Assembly (NCBI RefSeq): GCF_000321225.1 | Contig: NW_004450382.1 | Coordinates: forward strand, 1,410,386-1,474,385 | DNA: 64,000 bases | Reading direction: 5' to 3' | DNA from: Odobenus rosmarus divergens | Taxonomy: Eukaryota; Chordata; Mammalia; Carnivora; Odobenidae | Shown here: one piece after another, positions 21,570 through 33,128 of the stretch | Position numbering within the stretch: the stretch's first letter is position 1 | How the letters are laid out: each line of letters opens with the position of its first letter | Made by a program: the position numbers and the translations under genes | The notes under the pieces: model-generated | Database searches by the model: none | Told to the model about the DNA's origin: nothing | What the model saw: the letters and a program-made list of their open reading frames with translations, nothing else

Positions 21570-22930
21570 GAAAATTTTTAGAAAATATCACAGTAAAAAA
21601 GTTGACTGTTTTGATGTACAGCTCTATGAATTTTAACATGTATATAGATTTTTGTAACTGGTACCAGAACAATTCCATCACCCCCAAAACCTTCCTCATG
21701 TCATCCCTTGTATAATTATAACTTAGAAGTCACCTGGAACTACCATTCTCCATCATTTTAGTTTTGTCTTTTTGAGAATATCATACAGCGTGTAACCTTT
21801 CTAGACTGGCTTCTTTTACTCAACATAATGCCTTTGGTATTTTCTCTGAAATGTTACATGTATCTATTGTTTGTTTCTTCTTATTGTTGACTAGTATCTT
21901 TTGTGTGGATGTACCACAATTTGTTTATCCATTTGCCTGTTAAAGGACATTTGGATTGTTTCCAGTTTGGATTGTTTTTGGCAATTATGAACAGAACTGT
22001 TATAAACATTGATAACCAGGTTTTCATTTCCCTAGGGAGAAATCCCAGGAGTAGGATTGCTTGGTAATATGGTAAGTATATGTTTAGCTTTGTAAGAAAC
22101 TGCCAAATGCTTTTCCAGAGTGCCTGTACCATTTTGCATTCCCACCATCAACACATGAAAACCCCAGTTGTTCTGTATCCTCACCAGCACTTGGTATTGT
22201 TAATATTTTAAAATTTTATCCATTCTCATTAGTATGTGGTAGTACCTCATCATAGTTTTAATTTGCATTTCCCTAAGGGCTAATAATGTCAAACATCTTT
22301 ACATGTAGTTACTTGCTGTTTGTAGATTTTCTCAGAGAGGTGTCCAAATCTTTTGCCTATTTTTGAATTGAGTTTTCTCATTGTGGTTTTGAGAGTTCAT
22401 TATGTATTCTGGTGTAAGTCCTTCATTGGATATGTGTTTTGCAAATATTTTCTCCCACGCTATGGCTTGTTTTTACATCTTTTTAGTGGTATCTTTGATA
22501 GAGCAAAGATTTTTTTAACATTAATGAAGTCCAACTTATCAGTTTCTTCTTTTTATGTATTATGCTTTTGGTGACATGTCTAAAAACTCTTTGTGTAACC
22601 CCAGGTCACAAAGATGTTCAGTGTTTTACTCTAAAAATTTTATACTTTTACATTTTACATTTAGTCTGTAATCCATTTTGAATTATTTTTTGTACAAAAG
22701 GTGAAATTTAGGTCATTCTTTTTTTTCTTTCATATAGATGTTCAGTGTCCAACCCTATATGTTGAAAAGACTATTCTTATTTCATTTAATTGCTTTTGCA
22801 TGTTTGTCAAAGATCAATTGGCTATATTTGTGTGGATCTATTTCTAGATTCTCTGTTCTGTTTCATTGATTTATGTGTTTATCCCATTGCCTTACTGTCT
22901 TGATTACTGTATTTATAGTAAGTCTTTTTC
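21570..22930 (-). mobile_element. L1M 3' end and ORF2, antisense
   Basis: 'tgactagtatcttttgtgtg', 'caggagtaggattgcttgg', 'accattttgcattcccacc', 'gttgaaaagactattctt'. Antisense, old, no frame. Confidence 0.75.
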
Positions 22931-22934
22931 TTTT

Positions 22935-23124
22935 TTAAAGATTTTATTTATTTATTTGAGAGAGAGAGTGTGAGCATGAGCACGGGGGAGGGGCAGAGGG
23001 AGAGGGAGAAGCAGATTCCCTGCTGAGCAGGGAGCCCCATGCTGGACTCAATCCCAAGACCCTGGGATCATGACCTGAGCCGAAGGCAGACACTTATTAA
23101 CTGACTGAGCCACCAAGGTGCCCC
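22935..23124 (-). mobile_element. CAN-SINE
   Basis: Antisense full-length copy, 'ttaaagattttatttattta' to 'gagccaccaaggtgcccc'. Body has 'gtgtgagcatgagcacggg', shared with the copy at 46662. Confidence 0.93.
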
Positions 23125-23564
23125 AGCTTTGATGATTCTTATCACCACTGCTTATTAGCACTTATTGCTGCTGCTGCCTTCATACTGCCACTATAGGATT
23201 GCCTGGGGGTTTGAGTATGAGAGAATGGAGAAAAGAAAGAGAAAAAATGGGGGATTTTCACACTCTCCGAGTATTAGGAGTTCCCTTTCCTGCTCTCAGC
23301 CAGAAAAAGGGCTTCTCTTGGAGCTGTCTCTAAGTGTACCCCAGTTTTCACTGCTAGATTTTTTTTGATGTGTTAAATTCAGGCTTTAGGATACTAGAGG
23401 GGAAAAAAAAACCCAGATATGTTGGAATTCGGGTCTTCCCCAGTCCTTCTGCTAATAATGACTTTTCAGAGTCCTCAAATACTACTCCATGCATTCTGTT
23501 CAGGTTTTGTATTTGCATTCAGTAGGAGTGATAGAATGAAGTGTGCTTACCCTATCTTATCCAG
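23125..23564. other. Unassigned, probably part of the L1M stack
   Basis: Lies between L1M pieces. The text (gctgctgctgccttcatact, ggagctgtctctaagtgta) is not placed with confidence. Confidence 0.3.
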
Positions 23565-23894
23565 CTCCAGAATCCCTATCATTTTGTTTTAAACTATTTA
23601 TGTCTATATAGTGGGTTTCTTAAAGGCAGCATATGGTTGTGTCTTACTTTCTTATCTAACCTGATAATCTTTGCCTTTTTAGTAAGATATTTAGACCATT
23701 TACTGAATATTATGATACAGTTGTGATCAAATCCACCAAGTACTATTTATTTTTCTATTTGTCTCATCTGTATTTTGTTCTCTTTTTCTTATTTTTCTGC
23801 CTTCTTTTTGGATTACATATCTTTTATGTTTCCATTTTATCTTCTTTTTTTGTTTATTAGCCTGTAATTCCTTGTGTGCCTGTTTGAGGGTGTA

Positions 23895-24346
23895 TAGTAT
23901 ACACCAGAGACCAACAAACTTTTTCTATAAAGGTCCATATAGTAAATATTTCAGATTTGGTGCACTATACTGTCTTTGTCATAACTATTTGACTCTGCCA
24001 TTTTTCTACAAAAGCAGCCAGACACAATATGTAAATGAATGACTCTGGCTGTGTTCCAATAAAACTTTTTTTTTTTTTAAAGATTTTATTTATTTATCTG
24101 TCAGAGAGAAAGAGAGCACAAGCAGGGGGGGAGCAGCAGGCAGAGCAGGCAAGGGAGAAGCAGGCTCCCAACTGAGCAAGAAGCCCAGCATGGGACTCGA
24201 TCCCAGGACCCTGGGATCATGACCTGAGCCAAAGGCACACGCTTAACCGAATGAGCTACCCAGGCGTCCCTCCAATAAAAATTTATTTATGAAAACAGGG
24301 AGCAGGCCAGATTTGGCCTGCAAATTATAGTTTGCCAACATCTGGT
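23895..24346 (+). repeat. MER20 hAT-Charlie, split by SINE
   Basis: 'ccaacaaactttttctataa', 'cagatttggtgcactatact', 'gactctggctgtgttccaat', then after the SINE 'ggccagatttggcctgcaaa', 'agtttgccaacatctgg'. Whole non-autonomous element, inserted in the L1M at its 'tatagtatac' motif. Confidence 0.8.
24065..24270 (-). mobile_element. CAN-SINE inside MER20
   Basis: Antisense copy with perfect 10-bp TSD tccaataaaa (24055-24064 and 24271-24280). Three layers here: L1M, then MER20, then the SINE. Confidence 0.95.
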
Positions 24347-24438
24347 CATATCTTTAATTTAACACAGTCTACTTTCAAGTGATATTATAGTACTTCACTT
24401 ATAATATTATAATGTTTCTACAATACACTTCCATTTCT

Positions 24439-24634
24439 GGGGCACCTGGGTGGCTCAGTCTGTTAAACTTATGCCTTTGGCTCAGGTCATGATCCCTGGG
24501 TGGTGGGATCCTTGGGCTCCCTGCTCGGCGGAGTGCCTGCTTCTCCCTCTCCCTCTCCCTCTGCCCCTTCCCCCACTCATGCTTGCTTTCTCTCTTTCTC
24601 TCAAATAAATAAATTAAATCTTTAAAAGAAATAT
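24439..24634 (+). mobile_element. CAN-SINE
   Basis: Sense copy, TSD ttccatttct (24429-24438 and 24635-24644). Contains a small loss in the 'ccctgggtggtgggatcctt' part and repeated CTCCCT units. Confidence 0.94.
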
Positions 24635-24734
24635 TTCCATTTCTTCCCTACCAGCCTTTGCACTCTTGTTTTCTTATATTTTACATATGATAAATTTTTT
24701 GTTATTGTTTTTACTTTGAACAATTATACTTTCT

Positions 24735-24803
24735 GGGATCATGGGGCCCCTGAGATCATAACCTAAGCCAAAGGCTTAACTGACTGAGCCACCCAGGTGC
24801 CCC
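24735..24803 (-). mobile_element. CAN-SINE head fragment
   Basis: Only about 70 bp of the head side: 'gagatcataacctaagccaa' to 'gccacccaggtgcccc'. No tail. Confidence 0.85.
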
Positions 24804-25009
24804 TATTTTCAGGAGATTTAAATAAAAAATGAAATCTTTTAACTTTATCTACATTGTTACAGTTTCCAGTGCACTTTATTTTTTTGTGTGTGTAAATACA
24901 GATTTCCATATGCTATAATTTTCCTTCTGCCTAAGGACTTCATTTAAAATTTCTGCTGCTACTGAATTCTTTCAGCTTTTTAAGGCTGTGAAAGTATTTC
25001 ACTTTTATT

Positions 25010-25210
25010 TATTTTTTAAAGATTTTATTTTATCTTTAGAGAGAGAATGCATGAGTGGGGAGAAGGAGAGGGAGAAAGAGAGAGAATCCCAAGAAGGCTC
25101 CATGCTCAGTGTGGAGCCTTACGCAGGACTTGATCCCATAACCCTGAGATCATGACCTGAGCCAAAATTAAGACTTGGATGCTCAACCGACTGAGCCACC
25201 CAGGCGCCCC
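25010..25210 (-). mobile_element. CAN-SINE
   Basis: Antisense copy with 'atgctcaaccgactgagcca' head. TSD tcacttttattt on both sides (24998-25009 and 25211-25222). Confidence 0.93.
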
Positions 25211-25424
25211 TCACTTTTATTTTTAGAAAGATATTTTTTGTGGAATGTAGAATCTGAGTTGAGTTCCCGCCACCCCCCCGCCTTTCAGTACTATAAAGAT
25301 GTTTCTACATTCTCTTCTGGCATGCATTGTTTCTGTCAAGAAAGCTGCTGTCATTTTTATCTTTATTCTTCTGTATATAATATTTCTTATTGTGCTGGCT
25401 CTTGTTAAGATTCTCTCAGTAAAA

Positions 25425-27500
25425 ATAACAGCTTTATTGAGATATAATTCAAATACCATAAAATTCACCTTTTTAAAGTGTATACTTTAGTGGGTTTTAG
25501 TGTATTCACAAAGATGTACAACCATCATCACTAATTTTAGAACTTTTGTCACTCAAAAATGAAACCCGGTGCCTATATGCCTATATGCAGTTGCTCTCAA
25601 TACTCCCCCACTGGCAACCACTAATCTAATTTCTCTCTCTATGGATTTGTCTTTTCTAGACATGTGATGTTTATGGAGTGATACAATATGTGTAGTCTTT
25701 TGTGATGGACTTCTTTTACTTGGCACAATGTTTTCAAGGTTCATTCATGTTATAGCAGTACTTTATTCCTTTTTCGTGCCAAATATTCCATTCTATGAAT
25801 AGATCACATTTGTTCAGCTCATGAACATTTAGCTTGTAGCTGTTTCTTGGCTCTTATGAATGATAATGCTATGAACACTTGTATATAAGTTTTCAGCTGG
25901 ACATTTGTTTTCATTTCTCTTGGGTAGATACCTAGGAGTGGAACTGCTGGGTGAATATGGTCACTCTGTGTTTAGTATTTTCAGAAGCTGCCTGTTTTTG
26001 AAGTGACTACAGCATTTTACATTTCCATCAGCATTTATGAAGTTCCAGTTTCTCCGCATCCTTGTCAATATTCATTATTGGCTGTCTTTTAATATTAGTC
26101 ATCCTAGAAAAAAAAATTAGTCATCTAATTTTTAGACCCATTAGTGGGTCTGAAGTGGTCTCTTACTGTGATTTTGATTTATATTTTTCCAATGACTAAT
26201 GATGTTGAGCATCTTCCCATGTACTTCTTTCTCCAAAGAAGATACACAAATACTTGATAGTGTCTATTCAAATCTTTTGCTTATTTTTAACATTGACTTG
26301 TCTTTTTTTTAAGATTTTATTTATATATTTGAGAGAGAGAGAGAGAGAGCACAAGCAGGGGGAGGGGCAGAGGGAGAAGAGAGAGACTCTGAATCTCAAG
26401 CCGACTCTACACCCAGCATGGAGCCCAAGCGGGGTCAGGACCCTGAGATCGTGACCTGAGATAAAATCAAGAGTAGGACATTAACCAACTAAGCCACCCA
26501 GGTGTCCCAACATTGATTTCTCTTTTTATTGTTGAGCTGTAAGAGTTCTTTATATATTCTGGGTACATTTCCCTATCAGATATATGATTTACAAAAAATT
26601 CTTCAGTTCTGTGCATTGTCTTTATACTTTCTTAATGGTATCCTTTGAAGTCAAAAAGGTTTTAATTTTGATGAAGTCCATTTATTTATTTTTTTTTCTT
26701 TCATTGCTTTTGCTCTTGGTGTCATATCTAAGATATTATTGCCTAACCCAAGGTCACAGAGACTCCTTTGTTTTCCTTAAGAGTGGTATAGTTTTAGCTC
26801 TTGCATTTAAGTGTATGGTCCATTTTGAGTTAATTTTGGTGTATGGCATGAGGATGTAGTTTAACTTTATTCTTTTGCATGTGAATATCCATTTTCCCAG
26901 TACCATTTGTAGAAAAAGATGATTTTTTTCCACATTGAATGGTCTTGGCACCCTTGTTGAAAATCAGTTTACCATAAATGTAAGAGTTGATTTCTATGCT
27001 CTCAATTCTATTCTATTTAAATATATGCCTTTATATATTTATATATACTGTCTTTATGTCAGTATCACACTGTCTTGATTACTATAGCTAAATAGTAAAT
27101 TTTGAAATTGAGAAGTGTGAGTTTTCCAATTTTGTTCTTTTTCAAGATGGTTTTGGCTATTGTGGGTGCTTTGCATTTCTATATGAATTTTAAGATCAGT
27201 TTGTCAGTTTCTCCAAAAAAGATAGCCAGGATTTTGACAAGTATTACAGTGAATATGTAGATCAATTTGGGTAGTATTGCTATCTTAACAATACAGGATA
27301 TAAGCAAAAATCCATTTATACTGCCTTTTGTGTTTATCTATATAGTTACCTTTATCAGTGCTCTTTTTCTTGGGTTCATTTGAATTAATATCTGGTGTCC
27401 TTTCATTTTAGTTTAAAGGACTCACTTTACTACTCTTATAGAACAGATTTGCTAGCAGAGAATTCTGTTTTTATTTGTGACTGTCTTAATTTCTCCTTCC
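25425..27500 (-). mobile_element. L1M 3' end and ORF2, antisense
   Basis: 3' end at 'aacagctttattgagatata', then 'acaaccatcatcactaattt', 'tcctaggagtggaactgctg'-like text and ORF2 'ttgatgaagtccatttattt', 'ttgtagaaaaagatgattt'. Interrupted by a SINE at 26306. Confidence 0.8.
26306..26508 (-). mobile_element. CAN-SINE
   Basis: Antisense copy of the 'gataaaatcaagagtaggac' type. Flanks aacattgactt / aacattgattt give a slightly decayed TSD. Confidence 0.93.
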
Positions 27501-27504
27501 TTTT

Positions 27505-28340
27505 TTTAATTTAAAAATTTTTGATGTGGTAAAATACACATAACATAAAATTTACCATGTAACTATTTTTAAGTATGCAGTTCAGTGGTATTAAATACAT
27601 CCATAATGTTGTATAACTGCCACTACCATACATATTCACAAATCTTTTCAACTTGTAAAACTGAAACCCTATACCCATTAAACAAAGCTGCCCATTTCCA
27701 CCCATCTTTCTAGTCCCTAGCAACCAGTTTTCTTTTTTTTTTAAAGATTTTATTTATTTGAGAGGGAGAGCACACCGTGCACAAGCACAAGAAGTGGGGG
27801 AGGGGCAAAAGGAAAGGGGGAAGTGGACTCTTTGCCTAGCAGGGAGTCCAACTTGCGGCTTGATCCCAGGACCCTGAGATCACGACCTGAGCCAAAGGCA
27901 GACACTTCACTGATTGAGCCACCCAGGCACCCCCACAGTTTTATTTTCTGTCTTTGTGATTTTGAGTACTTTTAGTACTCGTATAGGTGAAATCATACAG
28001 TATTTGTCTTTTTGTCACTGGCTTATTTATTTAGCATAATGTCTTCAAGCTTCATCCATGTTTTAGCATATTGCAGACTTTCCTTCCTTCTTAAGACTGG
28101 TTAATATTCCATTATATGTATATCTACATTTTGCTTGGTGATTTATTGCTTGATGGACTCTTGGGTCATTTCCATGTTTTAGCTATTGTGAATAATACTG
28201 CTATGAACATGAGTATACAGATATCCCTTTGAGAAGTAAGTGCTGGATCATATGGTATTTTTTTTTTTTTTGCTGTCTATAACAGACTCATTTGAGATAT
28301 AACTTTTATAATATACTAGTTTTATTTATAATTTTTTAAT
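27505..28340 (-). mobile_element. L1M 3' end, antisense
   Basis: 'gtggtaaaatacacataaca', 'gttcagtggtattaaataca', 'cattccattatatgtatatc'-type text. It ends in a T-run near 28260. A SINE sits at 27731. Confidence 0.75.
27731..27932 (-). mobile_element. CAN-SINE
   Basis: Antisense copy with 'cacaagaagtgggggagggg' body. 'cagtttt' repeats on both sides in the L1 text. Confidence 0.92.
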
Positions 28341-28546
28341 TTTAATTTTTTATGTTTCAAGTTTTTATTTAAATTCTAGTTAGGTAATATACAGTGCAAT
28401 ATTGATTTCAGGAGTAGAACTCAGTGATTCGTCACTTACACGTAACACCCAGTGCTCATCACAAGTGCTCTTCTTAATACCCATTACCCATCCCCCACCC
28501 ATCTCCCCTCCAGCCACCCTCAGTTTGTTCTCTATAATTAAGAGTC

Positions 28547-29895
28547 CTGGGGGAGAAGGGCTCTTTCCTTTCCATCCAGTGGCAGCCATCAGGTCAAAGG
28601 TAAGCCAAGATGGGCACTTATAAGTACATCAGGAGCTGTGGAGGAAGAAGCCATCCGATGTCATGTGCTTTTCTCTCAGAGTGTGTTGCTGGTAGTATGC
28701 CCAGCTCTCTGTGCTCCACAGGGCCCCCTGCCCAACCAAGCCTGATAAAGCACGCAGACTCTGTTACAAGGCCAAGCAAGGTTATGTCATATATTGGACA
28801 TGGTGGCCAGAAATGCCCAGTTCCTAAGGGTGCTACCTACAGCAAGCCTGTCCACCATGGTGTTAACCAGCTAAAGTTTGCCCCAAGCCTTCAGTCTGTT
28901 GCAGAGGAGTGAGCTGGACACCACTGTGGGGCTCTGAGAGTCTTGAATTTTTACTGGGTTGGTGGAGATTGCAGGTACAGATTCTTTGAGATTATCCTTA
29001 TTGATCCATCCGTAAAGCCATCAGAAAAATCCTGACACCCAGTGGATCACCAAACCAGTCTAACAAGCACAAGGAGATGTGAGGGCTGACATCTGCCGGC
29101 TGCAAGAGCCATGGCCTTGGAAAGGGTCACAGAATTGGTTCTCACTGTGAGACGTAAGAGAAGACGCAATACTCTCCAGCTCCACCATTACCGCTGATAT
29201 AAATAATGTTTGTAAAATCCTTACCTAATAAACAATTTAGGACAGTTATAGCTGCTTCAAAGTATTCTTTAATTTGTCTGTTAAAATTAGCTGCAGATTG
29301 TTCCATGAATGCATTGTCAAATTATGAAAGTTAAAGTGCAATAATGTTTGAAGACTATAAGTGAAGGTGTATCTTGTTTTTAGTAAGATAAATGCTTTTG
29401 TCTTTGCTTTATCTTTTTAGGGAGTTTTTATATGTCAGTGTTTTAAAATGCTGTTTGGTATAATAGGTGTAAAATAAATTTTGTAAAGGTGGAATGCAGA
29501 AACTAGCCATGTAGATTTGTTGGTGTATGTGATGAAACCTACAGCTTCTTTGGGGTGATGTAATGCTCTGGTTTACTCTCAAATGGCTGTTTTTAGGAGT
29601 TTGGGAAGAACAAGCTTTTAAAATTGGATCTTGCTTGGAAATGTGAAGAGTATCCTAATCCTTTACCATGATCATATACAGAATAATGTCAACTAGGAAC
29701 CACATTTTTAGGTTGAATCCAGTATTTTTCAGGGGTCTTACACTCAATTAAGTGATTTCCAGAAAACAGCAGACTGAAAGCCTCTTGAGACCTAAATTTC
29801 TTTCCACTCAAAAAGAGATCCTAAACCGTAATATTTTGCATGTAGAGGTTGTTCAGCTTAAGGAGTAAATGCTTATTAAACTAAAAAAAAAAAAA
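28547..29895 (+). pseudogene. RPL15: Processed RPL15 pseudogene (retrocopy)
   Basis: Intronless copy of the mRNA for 60S ribosomal protein L15 (204 residues in mammals). A pyrimidine-rich 5' UTR (from about 28560) leads to an ATG at 28610 and MGTYKYI. A 1-nt loss near codon 8 shifts the frame; in the shifted frame [25 protein letters not shown] are readable, with an in-frame stop at a former WQYR position. Small losses near codon 68 restore the first frame ([20 protein letters not shown]), which then ends at a TGA at 28910-28912 in place of the arginine codon after AEE. Homology continues to the normal C-terminal region near 29200. A proximal AATAAA (29227-29232) is read through; about 650 bp of further 3' UTR end in an A13 run (29883-29895). 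aagagtc before and aaaagtc after are a weak TSD. Made by L1 machinery; not translated into working protein. Confidence 0.95.
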
Positions 29896-29929
29896 GTCTT
29901 TATGGTTTGCCTCCCTCTCTTTTTTTCTT

Positions 29930-30134
29930 AAAGATTTATTTATTTGGGAGAGAGCATGCATGCAAGCATAGGAAGGGGGGCGGGCAGAGGGAGAAGGGAC
30001 AGAGAGAATCTCAAGCAGACTCCCCTCCCAGAATGGAACCCAACACAGGGGTTCAATCTCACAACCCTGAGATCATGACCTGAGCCAAAATCAAGAGTCA
30101 GATGCTTAACCAGCTGAGCCACCCAGGTGCCCAA
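29930..30134 (-). mobile_element. CAN-SINE
   Basis: Antisense copy with 'gcatgcatgcaagcatagg' body and 'aaccagctgagccacccagg' head. Inserted in the pyrimidine tract of the L1 3' UTR. Confidence 0.93.
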
Positions 30135-30209
30135 CTTTCTCTTTCTCCTTTTTACCCCCTTCCCATATGTTCATCTGTTTTGTTTCTTATTTTATTTTTG
30201 TTTCAAGTT

Positions 30210-30395
30210 TTTTTTTTAAGATTTTATTTGAGAGAGAGAGAGTGAGACAGAGAAAGCACAAGAGGGGGTGGGTCAGAGGGAGAAGCAGACTCCCCACTGA
30301 GTGGGGAGCCCAGTGTGGGACTGGATCCTGGGACTCCAGGATCATGGCCTGAACCAAAGGCAGACACCTAACTGACTGAGCCACCCGGGCGCCCA
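30210..30395 (-). mobile_element. CAN-SINE at an L1-L1 boundary
   Basis: Antisense copy. TSD tcaagttttt (from 30203, and 30396-30405). It sits exactly on the junction between the short L1 and the long L1. Confidence 0.94.
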
Positions 30396-31090
30396 TCAAG
30401 TTTTTATTTAAATTCTAGTTAAAATGCAGTGAAATACTGGTTTCAGGAGTAGAACTCAGTGATTCATCACTTACACGCAACATCCAGTGCTCATCCCAAC
30501 AAGTACCCTCCTTAATACCCATCATCCATTTAGGCCATCCCCTGCCCACCTCCCCTCCATCAACCCTCAGTTTGTTCTCTATAGTTAGGAGTCCCTTATA
30601 CTTTGCCTCCCTCTCTTTTTTTTCCCCCTTCCCCTGTGTTCATCTGTTTTGTTTCTTAAATTCCACATGAATGAAATCATACGGTATTTGTCTTCTCTTA
30701 CTGACTTATTTCACTTAGCATAACACACTCTAGCTCTATCCATGTGGTTGCAAATGAGAAGATTTCATTCTTTTTGATGGCTGAGTAATATTCCATTGTA
30801 TATATACCACATCTTCTTTATCCATTCATCATTTGATGGACTTTTGGGCTCTTTCCATAATTTGGCTATTGTTAATAATGGTGCTGTAAACATCAGGTTG
30901 CAAACGTCCCTTCGAATCAGTATTTTTGTATCCTTTGGGTAAATACCTAGTAGTGTAATTGCTAAGTCATAGGGTAGTTCTAGTTTTAACTTTTTGAGGA
31001 GCCTCTATACTGTTTTCTAGAGTGGCTGCACCAGTTTGCATTCTCATCAACAGACCCGTTTCTCTGCATCCTCACCAACATCTGTTGTTT

Positions 31091-31118
31091 CGTGTGTGTG
31101 TGTGTGTGTGTGTGTGTT
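31091..31118. repeat. (TG)n microsatellite
   Basis: Between L1 'catctgttgtttc' and a SINE. Probably expanded from the L1 'cctgtgttgtt' text. Confidence 0.9.
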
Positions 31119-31286
31119 TTAAAGATTTTATTTATTTGAGAGAGAGAGAGTGTGTAATGGGGAGGAACAGAGGGAGAGAAGCAGACTCCCTGCTGAGCAG
31201 GAAGCCTGATGCGGGGCTCCATCCCAGGACCCAGAGATAATGACCTGAGCCGAAGGCTTAACTGACTGAGCCTCCCAGGCACCCCT
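31119..31286 (-). mobile_element. CAN-SINE
   Basis: Antisense copy with 'gagcctcccaggcacccc' head. The next bases tcctgtgttgt restart the interrupted L1. Confidence 0.92.
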
Positions 31287-31326
31287 CCTGTGTTGTGAAT
31301 TTTGTATTGTTAATTTTAGCCATTCT

Positions 31327-31531
31327 GGGGCACCTGGGTGGCTCAGTTGGTTAAGCGGCTGCCTTCGGCTCAGGTCATGACCCCAGGGTCCTGGGATCGA
31401 GCCCCGCATCGGGCTCCTTGCTCAGCAGGGAGCCTGCTTCTCCCCTGCCTGCCACTCCCCCTGCTTGGGCTTGCTCTCTTCTTCTCTGTGTGTCAAATAA
31501 ATAAATAAAATAAAATCTAAAAAAAAAAATT
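31327..31531 (+). mobile_element. CAN-SINE
   Basis: Sense near-consensus copy. TSD ttttagccattct / ttttagctattct (31314-31326 and 31533-31545). It is the partner of an inverted pair with the copy at 31119. Confidence 0.95.
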
Positions 31532-31731
31532 TTTTAGCTATTCTGACAGGTGTTAGGTGGTATCTCATTGTAGTTTTGATTTGTATTTTCCCTGATGATG
31601 AGTGATGTTGAGTATCTTTTCATGTGTCTGTTGGCCAAATGTATGTCTTCTTTGGAAAAATGTCTGTTCATGTCTTCTGCCCATTTCTTAACTGGATTAT
31701 TTTTTTGGGGGGTGTTGGGTTTGATAGGTTC

Positions 31732-31928
31732 TTTTTTTTTTTAAGATTTCATTTATTTATTTGACAGAGAGACACAGCGAGAGAGGGAACACAAGTAGGG
31801 GGAGTGAGAGAGGGAGAAGCAGGCTTCCCGCGGAGCAGGGAGCCCAAAGTGGGGCCCGATCCCAGGACCCTGGGATCATGACCCGAGCCGAAGGCAGACG
31901 CTTAATGACTGAGCCACCCAGGTGCCCC
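31732..31928 (-). mobile_element. CAN-SINE
   Basis: Antisense copy. TSD ttgataggttcttt / ttgataagttcttt, one mismatch. Confidence 0.94.
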
Positions 31929-32940
31929 TTGATAAGTTCTTTATAGATTTTGGATACTAACCCTTTATCGGATATGTCATTTGCAAATATCTTCTCCCAT
32001 TCTGAAGGCTGCCTTTTAGTTTTTTTGGTTGTTTCCTTTTGCTGAGCATCTTTTTAGTTTGATATAGTCCCATTTATTTAGTTTTCCTTTTGTTGCCTTT
32101 ACTTTTGGTATCATATCTGATAAATCATTGCTGAGACCATATCTAGGGGCTTACCTTCATGTTTTCTTCTAGGACTTTTATGACTTCAGGTCATACATTC
32201 AAGTCTTCATTTCATTTGAGTTAGTTTTTGTGCATGGTGTAAGATAGTTGTCCAGTTTCATTTTTTTGCATGTGGCTGTTCAGTTTTCTCAGCACAGTTT
32301 TTCGCCTTCCTCTCTGATACGGATGCCTTTTATTTCTTTTTCTTGCCTATTTACTCTGGCTCAGACTTCTAGGCTATGACCAATAAGAGTAGCAAGAGTT
32401 GGGTATACTTGGGTTGTTCCTGATCTTAGAGGAGAAGCTTTTAGTTTTTCACTTTTGACGATGATGTTGGCTATGGGCTTGTCATAGATGGCCTTTATTA
32501 TGTTGAGGTACATTCTCTCTAAATCCATTCTGCTGAGAGTTCTTATCATGAACGGATGTTGAGTTTTGTCAAATGCTTTTCTGCATCTATTGCAATGATC
32601 ATATGATTTTTATCCTTCATTTTGTGAATGTGGTGTATCATGTTGATTAATTTTTGAATATTGAAGCATCCTTGCATCTCTGGAATAAATCCTACTTGAT
32701 AATGGTGAATGATCCTTTAAGTAATTTTAAAATTCAACTTGTTAATATTTTGTTGAGGATTTGCATCTATGTTTATCAATGATATTGGTCTCCGATTTTC
32801 TTTTTATCATAGTTGTGTTCGTTTTGGTATCAGGGTAATGCTGTCCCCCTAGCATGAATTTGGAAGCATTCCTTCCTATTCTGTTTTTTGGAATAGGTTA
32901 AGAAGTATAGGTATTAACTCTTCTTTAAATGTTTGGTAGA

Positions 32941-33128
32941 GGGTGCCTGGGTGGCTTAGTCAGTTAAGCATCTGCCTTCTGCTCAGGCCAGGATCCTGGA
33001 GTACCGGAATTGAGTCCCACATCAGACTCCCCACAGGGAGTCTGCTTCTCCCTCTACCCCCCACCCTGCTCTTGTGCTCTCTCTCTCTCTCTCAAATAAA
33101 TAAATAACAATCTTAAAAAAAAAAAAGT
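32941..33128 (+). mobile_element. CAN-SINE
   Basis: Sense copy with perfect 14-bp TSD aaatgtttggtaga (32927-32940 and 33129-33142). Confidence 0.95.

Larger units (their letters stand above)
23565..25425 (-). mobile_element. L1M ORF2 5' part and ORF1, antisense
   Basis: 'gtgggtttcttaaaggcagc', 'atttagaccatttactgaat' (endonuclease region) precede 'acagtctactttcaagtgat', 'ccttctgcctaaggacttca' and 'cttctggcatgcattgtttc' (ORF1 side). Split by MER20 and by SINEs, yet in correct order, so one old element. Confidence 0.7.
28345..30205 (-). mobile_element. Short L1 3' UTR, split by RPL15 copy and a SINE
   Basis: 3' UTR pieces 28360-28546, 29896-29930 and 30135-30202 join in register across the inserts. 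It starts after tttcaag (about 28355) and ends at tttcaag (30201-30207), so it appears inserted next to the 3' end of the L1 at 30396. Confidence 0.75.

Noticed and set aside
28610..28912. 101-codon open frame as a functional short RPL15
   Set aside because: A frameshift garbles residues 8 to about 68 and a stop cuts off the C-terminal half. There are no introns and a poly-A tract follows, so it is a processed pseudogene.
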